Assembly (NCBI GenBank): GCA_015487335.1
Contig: WFPZ01000100.1
Span: forward strand, 1-19,432
Reading direction: 5' to 3'
DNA length: 19,432 nt
DNA from: Paracoccaceae bacterium
GTDB taxonomy: Bacteria; Pseudomonadota; Alphaproteobacteria; Rhodobacterales; Rhodobacteraceae
The notes beneath the pieces were generated by a model. That model did not search any database. It saw only the letters and a list, made by a program, of their open reading frames with translations, and was not told where the DNA came from. Positions 8,446 to 14,583 of this stretch are shown here, piece after piece. Both the position numbers and the translations under genes were made by a program. Position 1 is the stretch's first letter. Each line of letters starts with the position of its first letter.

Positions 8446-8764
8446 AGGTGCAGGCTTCTGTTGCCAGGTGCCTGCGAACCCCGCCGGACCTTGCTGGAGG
8501 ACCGGACTTAGGTTTCGGCTTGGCCGGACCGCTTACGCAGCCAGAGCCATTGCCGGAGCACGATTGTCATTGGCAATTATGCTTCGTGGACCGATAACGG
8601 TGGTACCTCACCGGGGCAAAGCCACACCTTTACACGTTCGTCGATCCTGTTTCGGCCCCTCGTCCCGCCAATGACCGGGTTGTTGGTGGAGCCGCCGGGT
8701 ACCGCCCCCGGGTCCGATCCGCTTATTACGTGCGCGTTTATGCCCATAGTCCCGTTGCCGGGAC
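8446..8764 (-). ncRNA. ssrA: Two-piece (circularly permuted) tmRNA
   Basis: tmRNA rescues stalled ribosomes and adds a degradation tag. Reading the minus strand, the acceptor piece comes first (about 8764-8684). It opens with a GTCCCG-GCAA-CGGGAC hairpin and ends with a T arm and an encoded CCA (8686-8684). A 24-base spacer (8683-8660) follows, and the coding piece begins at 8659 with GGGGCCGAAACAGGATCGAC, which resembles the 5' end of E. coli tmRNA. GGGGCCG (8659-8653) pairs with CGGCTCC (8694-8688) in seven pairs, with a G.U at the third position, the alanine identity element. The tag frame follows at 8574-8533, then a stem GCAGGC/GCCTGC (8475-8450), probably part of a pseudoknot. This 3'-half-before-5'-half order is the alphaproteobacterial permuted form. 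The 3' end is approximate to about 15 bases. Confidence 0.93.
8533..8574 (-). other. tmRNA tag reading frame, peptide ANDNRAPAMALAA
   Basis: Starting at the resume codon GCC, thirteen codons encode ANDNRAPAMALAA and end at TAA. The peptide has the two expected halves: an ANDN start, the kind of sequence recognised by SspB, and an ALAA end, recognised by ClpX. The sequence just before the resume codon (CATAATTGCC) resembles the corresponding E. coli region. The nearest upstream ATG codons belong to other frames or strands, as expected for a tag without a start codon. Confidence 0.93.
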
Positions 8765-8770
8765 AGACGA

Positions 8771-8799
8771 AATGTAAGCCCGGAGAACGGGAAATTCAA
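8771..8799 (-). promoter_or_regulatory. Candidate promoter of ssrA
   Basis: On the minus strand TTGAAT (8799-8794) and TACATT (8776-8771) are spaced by exactly 17 bases. The predicted start, seven bases on, is the G at 8764, the first base of the GTCCCG-GCAA-CGGGAC hairpin that opens the acceptor piece. This agreement between promoter and RNA structure is the main support. Confidence 0.55.
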
Positions 8800-8858
8800 C
8801 CCTTGATACGCGTTTGCGGGCCGCATCCGGACGGCGGCCGGCGGCGGGGAATTAGCGT

Positions 8859-8887
8859 TTGACAATCGCCGCCGCCGGGCGTCAAAA
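8859..8887 (+). promoter_or_regulatory. Candidate promoter of the DUF2182-DUF1326 genes
   Basis: TTGACA, a perfect -35, is followed after 17 bases by TCAAAA, a modest -10. The start would be near 8894, giving a leader of about 26 bases. The pair lies in an imperfect dyad (GCGTTTGAC at 8855-8863, GTCAAAAACGC at 8881-8891), so the opposite strand shows TTGACG-N17-TCAAAC as well. The rest of 8777-8919 holds a GGCCGC/GCGGCC stem (8819-8839) and no gene. Confidence 0.5.
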
Positions 8888-8919
8888 ACGCGCAGACATC
8901 ATTTTCCGCCGGGTGAACC

Positions 8920-9693
8920 ATGTCTGAAGACGCCCTCTCGAACACCCCCCTGCGCGCCATTCTGTGGATTGGCTTCTTTTCTCTGATTCTCAGTTCCTGG
9001 TCAGTGCTTTACGTGATGGCGGGCAGCCATGGCGGGGGTGGGGGGCATGGCGCGGGCATGGCCTCGGAAATGGCCCCGGGCGGGCCGGATTTCGCCATTG
9101 TCGCGGCCATGTGGGCGCTGATGATCGGGGCGATGATGCTGCCCACCCTTGCGCCTGCGCTGAAGGTCTATGGCGATCTGCCGGCGCGCAGCGGGGCGGG
9201 CCCCGCGGGCTGGCTGGGCATCTTGCTGGGCTACGTGGTGGTGTGGCTGCCGGGCTCGGCCGCTTTTGCCGCCCTGCAGCTGGCGGCCACCGGCGGGGGG
9301 CTTCTGGACATGGCCGGCGTCGTCACCTCGCCCTGGCTGTCGGTGGCGCTGCTGGCCACGGCCGGTCTCTATCAGTTCAGCCGGTTCAAGGGGGCCTGTC
9401 AGAGCGTCTGCATGTCTCCGATGCAGTACTACCTCGCCAACTGGCGCCCCGGCCTCGCCGGCGGCCTGCGCATGGGGGTGGGGCTTGGCGCCAACTGCAT
9501 CGGCTGCTGCTGGGCGATCATGGCGCTGGCCTTCGTGGGCGGCATGTCCAGCCTGCTGTGGATGGGGGTCGCGACGCTGTTCATGGTGATGGAGAAACTG
9601 CCCGAGATCGGCGCCTGGCTGCGCCGCCCGGCCGGCGCGGTGCTGCTGGCCACGGCGCTTTTCGTGGCCCTGCGGGCCGCCGGAGTGATGTAG
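8920..9693 (+). CDS. DUF2182 integral membrane protein (putative metal-binding)
   Basis: This 257-residue polytopic membrane protein has about six hydrophobic segments: roughly 12-34, 57-80, 95-122, 133-150, 183-210 and 232-256. It matches the DUF2182 pattern (predicted metal-binding membrane proteins) through WALMIGAMMLPTLAP, a CQSVCMSP motif, GANCIGCCWAIMALAFVGGM and a late MEKL. A Gly/His-rich loop after the first helix (SHGGGGGHGAGM) and the cysteine clusters could bind metal (inference). The biochemical role is unknown. The next gene follows after 19 bases and encodes a DUF1326 protein, a partner I know to recur beside DUF2182, which suggests one complex or pathway. A candidate promoter stands 26-60 bases upstream. 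Confidence 0.88.
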   Translation: MSEDALSNTPLRAILWIGFFSLILSSWSVLYVMAGSHGGGGGHGAGMASEMAPGGPDFAIVAAMWALMIGAMMLPTLAPALKVYGDLPARSGAGPAGWLGILLGYVVVWLPGSAAFAALQLAATGGGLLDMAGVVTSPWLSVALLATAGLYQFSRFKGACQSVCMSPMQYYLANWRPGLAGGLRMGVGLGANCIGCCWAIMALAFVGGMSSLLWMGVATLFMVMEKLPEIGAWLRRPAGAVLLATALFVALRAAGVM

Positions 9694-9712
9694 CATGACA
9701 AAGGGAGAACGC

Positions 9713-10420
9713 ATGGAAGATTCCGACGACAGGCCCTCGGACCGCATCCGCGTGCGCGACCGGATCGTGCAGCGGATGGCCAACCCGATGCGGCGCAGGC
9801 AGCACCCCACCGACTGGGCGATCCGCGGAGAGCTGTTTCTCAACTGCTCCTGCACCGTCTTCTGCCCCTGCGTGGTGTCGCTGGGCAAGCACCGCCCGAG
9901 CGAAGGCTACTGCCAGGCCTGGATGGCGATTGCCATCGACGAGGGCCATTTCGAGGGCGAGCCGCTGGACGGGATCAACATCGGCCTTCTGGTGGACATC
10001 CCCGGCCGGATGAGCGAGGGCAACTGGAAGGTTGCCGCCTATATCGATGAAAAGGCTACGCAAAAGGCCTACAACGGGCTGCTGAAGATTCTCTCGGGAG
10101 AGGCCGGCGGCACCACCGGGCTGTTCACCATGCTGGTCTCGGAGATCATCGGGCACGAGCGCGAGAAGGTCGAGATCGTGCGCGACGGCACGCGCCGCTC
10201 GATCATGATCGGGCGCAAGATCCAGGGCGAGATCGAAATGCTCACCGGCGCCGATCCGGACAAGCCGGTGATGATGACCAACACCCGCTACTGGATGGGC
10301 CCCGATGTGATCGCGGCCCGCGGGCTGCGCTCGAAACTGCGCGATTACGGCCGGGTGTGGGATTTCTCGGGCAAGTCGGCCGAGATCTGCGCCATCGACT
10401 GGAAGGGCCCCGGCCGCTAG
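9713..10420 (+). CDS. DUF1326 domain protein
   Basis: This is a 235-residue soluble protein of the DUF1326 family. The hallmark is the N-terminal cysteine cluster NCSCTVFCPCVVSLG (four Cys within nine residues), followed by GYCQAWMA, then a domain with ISIGR-like strands and a C-terminal WKGPG ending. There is no signal peptide. I chose ATG 9713 because GGGAG lies five bases upstream; ATG 9695 would add six residues but has no ribosome site. It is directly downstream of the DUF2182 gene. The cysteine cluster could coordinate a metal or form disulfides; the function is not known. About 40 residues of charged sequence precede the domain (DSDDRPSDRIRVRDRI), which is longer than I expect for the family core. 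Confidence 0.88.
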   Translation: MEDSDDRPSDRIRVRDRIVQRMANPMRRRQHPTDWAIRGELFLNCSCTVFCPCVVSLGKHRPSEGYCQAWMAIAIDEGHFEGEPLDGINIGLLVDIPGRMSEGNWKVAAYIDEKATQKAYNGLLKILSGEAGGTTGLFTMLVSEIIGHEREKVEIVRDGTRRSIMIGRKIQGEIEMLTGADPDKPVMMTNTRYWMGPDVIAARGLRSKLRDYGRVWDFSGKSAEICAIDWKGPGR

Positions 10421-10446
10421 GGCCGGCGGAAAGGATGGAGGAAGAG

Positions 10447-11439
10447 ATGTTCAAGGCACTGGTCGTCGAGAAGGACGAGGACGGCAAGACCCACGCAAGC
10501 GTGCAGGAGCTGGACGAAAGCCGCCTGCCCGAGGGCGAGGTCACGGTGGCGGTGGAATATTCCACCCTCAACTACAAGGACGGCCTGTGCATCGGCCCCG
10601 GCGGCGGGCTGGTGCGCCATTACCCCCACGTGCCGGGCATCGATTTCGCCGGCACCGTCGAGGCCTCGTCCGACCCGCGCTACAAGCCGGGCGACAAGGT
10701 GGTGCTCACCGGATGGCGGGTGGGCGAGACCCACTGGGGCGGCTATGCCCAGAAGGCGCGGGTGCGCGCCGACTGGCTGGTGCCGTTGCCCGAGGGGCTG
10801 ACCACGCGCCAGGCGATGGCGGTCGGCACCGCCGGCTTCACCGCGATGCTGGCAGTGATGGCGCTCGAGGATCACGGGCTGAAGCCGGGAGACGGCCCGG
10901 TGCTGGTGACGGGGGCGGCCGGCGGCGTGGGCTCGGTGGCCACGGCGATTCTCGCCCATCTGGGCCACGAGGTGGCGGCGCTTACCGGCCGGCCGGAGAC
11001 AGAGGATTATCTGCGCGACCTGGGCGCCTCGCGGATCGTTCCGCGCGAGGAGCTGGCCGAGGTCACCCGCAAGGCCCTGGAAAGCGAAACCTGGGCCGGC
11101 TGCGTCGATGCGGTGGCCGGGGCGATACTCGGCCGCGTGCTCAAGCAGATGAAATACGGCACTTCGGTGGCCGCCGTGGGCCTGGCCGGCGGGGCGGCGA
11201 TCGAGGGGGCGCTGATCACGCCCTTCATCCTGCGCGGGGTCAACCTGCTGGGCATCGATTCGGTCATGCAGCCGCTTGAAAACCGCCAGCGCGCCTGGAA
11301 GCGCATCGCCACAGACCTGCCGATGGACAAGCTCGAGGCGATGGTCCGGGAGGCCACGCTGGCCGATCTCCCCGAACTGGGCCGGGCCATCCTCAAGGGC
11401 CAGGTCAAGGGCCGGGTGGTGGTGGACGTGAACGCCTGA
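10447..11439 (+). CDS. acuI: Acrylyl-CoA reductase (NADPH), AcuI/YhdH type
   Basis: This medium-chain dehydrogenase/reductase of 330 residues reduces acryloyl-CoA to propanoyl-CoA with NADPH in the cytosol. That detoxifies acrylate arising from DMSP cleavage and from 3-hydroxypropionate metabolism. It begins MFKALVV and contains YSTLNYKDGL and PGIDFAGTVE in the catalytic domain, a Rossmann glycine motif TGAAGGVGS at about 155-163, and the late segment GIDSVMQP, all as in the AcuI/YhdH group. It has no zinc-site cysteines of alcohol dehydrogenases. ATG 10447 is preferred because GGAGG ends five bases upstream; longer frames start inside the preceding gene. No DMSP demethylase or lyase gene lies in the window, so a link to DMSP is not shown. 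It could also be called a general MDR quinone-oxidoreductase-like protein. Confidence 0.85.
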   Translation: MFKALVVEKDEDGKTHASVQELDESRLPEGEVTVAVEYSTLNYKDGLCIGPGGGLVRHYPHVPGIDFAGTVEASSDPRYKPGDKVVLTGWRVGETHWGGYAQKARVRADWLVPLPEGLTTRQAMAVGTAGFTAMLAVMALEDHGLKPGDGPVLVTGAAGGVGSVATAILAHLGHEVAALTGRPETEDYLRDLGASRIVPREELAEVTRKALESETWAGCVDAVAGAILGRVLKQMKYGTSVAAVGLAGGAAIEGALITPFILRGVNLLGIDSVMQPLENRQRAWKRIATDLPMDKLEAMVREATLADLPELGRAILKGQVKGRVVVDVNA

Positions 11440-11441
11440 GC

Positions 11442-11498
11442 CCGGCTTCCGCCGGAAAACATGCTTCGGCAGCGTGAGGGGGCAGAAGGCTCCCTCAC
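11442..11498 (+). terminator. Two hairpins in the gap after acuI
   Basis: A small stem CCGGC-TTCC-GCCGG (11442-11455) is followed by a strong one, GTGAGGGGGC (11474-11483) with GCTCCCTCAC (11489-11498), ten pairs including one G.U and a five-base loop. No U tract follows either. They may end acuI transcription or form a leader structure for the next gene. The rest of the 145-base gap shows no convincing promoter. Confidence 0.45.
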
Positions 11499-11584
11499 TC
11501 CGGCGCGCCTGCCGGCGCGGCAAATCGGCACCCCGCTTGACCTTGCCCACCTGCGGGGCCAGCCTGCGGGTACGGAGGTGCCCC

Positions 11585-12823
11585 ATGAGCCACGACGGCA
11601 AATCCCTCGACATCGATTTCGTCCGCGCCCGCTTTCCGGCCTTTTCCGAGCCGTCCCTGCGCGGCCAGGCCTTTTTTGAAAACGCCGGCGGTTCCTACCC
11701 CTGCGCGCCGGTGGTCGAGCGCCTCGCCCGTTTCTACCGCGAGCGCAAGGTCCAGCCCTACGGCCCCTATGCCGCCAGCCGGGTGGCCGGCGAAGAGATG
11801 GACGAGGCCCGCCTGCGCCTGTCGGCCATGCTGGGGGTCGAGCCAGACGAGCTGAGCTTCGGCCCCTCCACCAGCCAGAACGCTTACGTGCTGGCCCAGG
11901 CCTTCCGCGAGCACCTCTCGCCGGGCGATGCGGTCATCGTCACCGATCAGGACCACGAGGCCAACTCGGGCCCGTGGCGGCGCCTGGCCGATGCGGGCAT
12001 CGAGCTGCGCGAGTGGCGCATCGACCGCGAAAGCGGCCACCTGCCGCTGTCGGGGCTGGAGGCGCTACTGGATGAGCGGGTCAGGCTGGTGGCCTTCCCG
12101 CACTGCTCCAACGTGGTGGGCGAGATCAACGACGTGGCCGCGATCACCGCCATGGCCCATGCGGCGGGGGCGGCGGTCTGCGTCGACGGGGTTTCCTACG
12201 CGCCGCACGGGCTGCCGGACGTCGGCGCGCTGGGGGCCGACATCTACCTGTTTTCCGCCTACAAGACCTACGGCCCCCACCAGGGGCTGATGGTGATCCG
12301 CCGCGAACTGGGCGAGGCGCTGCCCAACCAGGGCCATTTCTTCAACGCCGATACGCTTTACAAGCGTTTCACCCCGGCCGGGCCAGACCACGCCCAGGTG
12401 GCCGCCTGCGCAGGGATCGCGGACTATATCGACGAGCTTTACGCCCGCCACCACGACAAGCTTGCCGAGCCGCGCGCGCGCGCCGCCGCGGTGGGGCGGC
12501 TGATGCGCCGGCGCGAAACGGAGCTGCTGCAGCCGCTGCTCGATTTCCTCGCCGCGAAAAACGCCCTGCGCCTGCTGGGGCCGCGCCGGGCCGAGCGCCG
12601 CGCGCCCACGGTGGCGGTGGAGCTGCCCGGCCCCGGCGAGGAGATGGCCGCGCTGCTGGCCGCACACGGGATCATGGCCGCGGGCGGCGATTTCTACGCC
12701 GTGCGCCCGCTGCGGGCCATGGGGGTGGACCCGGCCAAGGGCGTGCTGCGCCTGTCCTTCGTCCATTACACCACCGAAGCGGAGGTGGAGCACCTGATCG
12801 GGGCGCTCGACCGGATGCTCTGA
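11585..12823 (+). CDS. Class V aminotransferase-fold PLP enzyme (cysteine desulfurase-like)
   Basis: This 412-residue cytosolic enzyme has fold-type I PLP features: a phosphate/ring-binding segment GPSTSQNAYVLAQ, the aspartate motif VCVDGVSYAPHG, and the Schiff-base lysine at about residue 227 in FSAYKTYGPHQG. FENAGGSYPC near the N-terminus is typical of the SufS / isopenicillin-N-epimerase-like branch. The usual SufS or IscS active-site cysteine loop is not evident, so true desulfurase activity is doubtful. Substrates in this branch include cysteine sulfinate, selenocysteine, kynurenine and others; I cannot choose among them. GGAGG six bases before ATG 11585 decides the start, which is better than a frame reaching back to 11474 through the hairpin region. 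A 10-bp hairpin follows the gene. Confidence 0.88.
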   Translation: MSHDGKSLDIDFVRARFPAFSEPSLRGQAFFENAGGSYPCAPVVERLARFYRERKVQPYGPYAASRVAGEEMDEARLRLSAMLGVEPDELSFGPSTSQNAYVLAQAFREHLSPGDAVIVTDQDHEANSGPWRRLADAGIELREWRIDRESGHLPLSGLEALLDERVRLVAFPHCSNVVGEINDVAAITAMAHAAGAAVCVDGVSYAPHGLPDVGALGADIYLFSAYKTYGPHQGLMVIRRELGEALPNQGHFFNADTLYKRFTPAGPDHAQVAACAGIADYIDELYARHHDKLAEPRARAAAVGRLMRRRETELLQPLLDFLAAKNALRLLGPRRAERRAPTVAVELPGPGEEMAALLAAHGIMAAGGDFYAVRPLRAMGVDPAKGVLRLSFVHYTTEAEVEHLIGALDRML

Positions 12824-12843
12824 GCGGCACCCGGGGGGCTGCG

Positions 12844-12869
12844 GCGCGCGATTTCCCGCAATCGCGCGC
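12844..12869 (+). terminator. Strong hairpin after the PLP enzyme gene
   Basis: GCGCGCGATT and AATCGCGCGC form a perfect 10-bp stem around TCCCGC, starting 20 bases after the stop. No U tract follows. It separates the PLP enzyme from the trgA unit. Confidence 0.6.
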
Positions 12870-12960
12870 ATCCTGCCAACTCGCACCTTGCGCCCGCGCG
12901 CCCGAGCGCCGAAACTGCGCGCCAAGCCGGGTTTTCAACTCGCCGCGAAGGGATGCACCG

Positions 12961-13401
12961 ATGCCGACCGCCTCCAAGCTCGCAGCCGCGCTGTTCTTTG
13001 CGGGTCTTGCATGGTTCGCCGCCGATCTGGTCAAGCCGCTACTGCCCGAGGGCACGCCCACGGGGCAGCTCAACCGGATCATGGCCGTGATCGGGGCCTC
13101 AACCGGCTGGAAGATTTCCGGAGCCCGGGCCGGGCAGGGGCTGCGGGCGGGTTTCGGCTATGGGCTGACCACCTCGGCGGTGATCACCTTCTGGGGGGTG
13201 CTGATCTTTTCCGGCTACAAGATGCTGCAATATTCGCTCAACCGCCGTTTCGACGGCCCCGTGGAGGCCCTGCAGGCGATGGCCGGCTATGCCGTCGATT
13301 ACCTGGTGCTGATCGCCGTGCCTTCGGTTGTCGGGGCGCTGGTGGTGGGCGGTCTGTTCGGCGGCTGGCTGGTTGAGTGGGTGGCCCGGCGCTGGTCATG
13401 A
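12961..13401 (+). CDS. trgA: TrgA family membrane protein (tellurite-resistance locus)
   Basis: This 146-residue inner-membrane protein has about four hydrophobic stretches: 5-27, 40-52, 68-90 and 112-140. The order trgA-trgB-cysK is that of the tellurite-resistance locus described in Rhodobacter sphaeroides, and the sequence has the TrgA features LPTASKLAAA-like N-terminus, VIGASTGWKISG and a Gly-rich last helix (VVGALVVGGLFGGWLVEW). The molecular role is unknown; involvement in oxyanion or membrane stress is inferred from the locus. A ribosome site AAGGGA precedes the ATG by seven bases. The stop overlaps the trgB start (ATGA at 13398-13401), so the two are translationally coupled. It is the first gene of a probable six-gene operon. 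Confidence 0.87.
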   Translation: MPTASKLAAALFFAGLAWFAADLVKPLLPEGTPTGQLNRIMAVIGASTGWKISGARAGQGLRAGFGYGLTTSAVITFWGVLIFSGYKMLQYSLNRRFDGPVEALQAMAGYAVDYLVLIAVPSVVGALVVGGLFGGWLVEWVARRWS

Positions 13402-14528
13402 GCGAGGGGGGCGATCTTTTCCTTTACGGCACCCTGCGCTACCGCCCGCTGCTGGAGGTGGTGCTGGGGCGCACGCCCCGGGGGCTGCCCGCGCGCCTGG
13501 CCGGCCATCGGGCCCACTGGGCCGAGGGCCAGCCCTTTCCGCTTCTGGTGGCGGCGCCGGGCGCGTCGGCCGAGGGGCTGCTGCTCGGCGGCCTGTCCGA
13601 GGGCGAGCTGGCCCGGCTCGACTATTACGAAGGCGGCTTCGGCTTTGCCCTGCGCGAGGTGACGGTGCAGACGCCGGAAGGGCCGCGCCGGGCGCGGGCG
13701 TGGTTTGCCCGCGAGGGCGTCTGGCGGCCCGGCGCCCCCTTCGATCTGGACGACTGGGCGCGCCGCTGGGGCGAGATGAGCGTCTCGGCCGCGGCCGAAT
13801 ACATGGAGGGCTTCGGCACGGTCCCGGCCGAGGAGGCCGCCCGGCGCTTTGCCCAGATGCAGCAGCGGGCCTGGTCGCGGGTGCTGGCGCGGGCGGGCTC
13901 GGTGCCGCCGGCAATCCGCAGCGGCCCCGAGGCGGGGCAGGTCGAGCTGCTGGCCCGCCGCCGGCCCTATACCAACTACTTCGCCCTGGAAGAGCACGAG
14001 TTGCGCTTTCCCCTGTTCGACGGCTCCATGAGCGCGCAGGTCACCCGCGCCGCCTTCGTCAGCGGCGATGCGGTGACGGTGCTGCCCTATGACCCGCGCC
14101 GCGACCGGGTCCTGGTGGTGGAACAGTTCCGCCACGGCCCCTTCGTGCGTGGCGACCGCTGGCCCTGGACGCTGGAGCCGGTGGCCGGCCGGATCGACCC
14201 GGGCGAGACGCCGGAGGAGGCGGCGCGCCGCGAGATGGCCGAGGAGGCGGGGCTGGAGGCCGGCCGCCTCTACCGGGTGGGGGGCTACTACCCCTCGCCG
14301 GGGGCCTGCAGCGAGTATCTGCACGCCTTCGTGGCCGAGGCCGACCTGCCCGACGGGGCGGCCGGCACCTTCGGGGTCGATCACGAGGCCGAGGACATCC
14401 GCGGCCATCTTCTGGGCTTTGCCACGGCGATGGAGCTGCTTTCCACCGGCGAGGCCGATACCGGGCCGCTGATCCTGTCCCTGCTGTGGCTGGCGGCCCG
14501 GCGCGAGGCGATCCGCGCCGGCGCTTGA
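13398..14528 (+). CDS. trgB: TrgB: gamma-glutamylcyclotransferase-like domain fused to a Nudix hydrolase
   Basis: This 376-residue two-domain protein has an N-terminal part (about 5-130) that shows the LFLYGTLRYRPLL entry strand and an FYEGGF-like segment (YYEGGFGFALREV) of the GGCT/AIG2-like fold. The C-terminal part (about 190-376) is an ADP-ribose pyrophosphatase-type Nudix domain with a complete Nudix box at 264-286: G-x5-E-x7-RE-x2-EE-x-GL, beginning GRIDPGE. It should hydrolyse a nucleoside diphosphate sugar such as ADP-ribose; the role of the first domain is unknown. This fusion is what is annotated as the tellurite-resistance protein TrgB in Rhodobacterales. ATG 13398 overlaps the trgA stop. 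The cysK ATG follows after 55 bases. Confidence 0.9.
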   Translation: MSEGGDLFLYGTLRYRPLLEVVLGRTPRGLPARLAGHRAHWAEGQPFPLLVAAPGASAEGLLLGGLSEGELARLDYYEGGFGFALREVTVQTPEGPRRARAWFAREGVWRPGAPFDLDDWARRWGEMSVSAAAEYMEGFGTVPAEEAARRFAQMQQRAWSRVLARAGSVPPAIRSGPEAGQVELLARRRPYTNYFALEEHELRFPLFDGSMSAQVTRAAFVSGDAVTVLPYDPRRDRVLVVEQFRHGPFVRGDRWPWTLEPVAGRIDPGETPEEAARREMAEEAGLEAGRLYRVGGYYPSPGACSEYLHAFVAEADLPDGAAGTFGVDHEAEDIRGHLLGFATAMELLSTGEADTGPLILSLLWLAARREAIRAGA

Positions 14529-14583
14529 GTTCGGGCAGGGCGCGGCCTACACATGGGTGACAGGCTGGAGCAGGAGGCGAGAC

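Noticed and set aside
8608..8865. Small reading frames on both strands over 8608-8865
   Set aside because: They lie over the tmRNA acceptor and coding pieces; the RNA structure and tag explain the sequence and no protein motif is seen.
10357..10446. Upstream extension of the acuI frame
   Set aside because: It would start inside the DUF1326 gene; GGAGG five bases before 10447 and the MFKALVV start fit the family.
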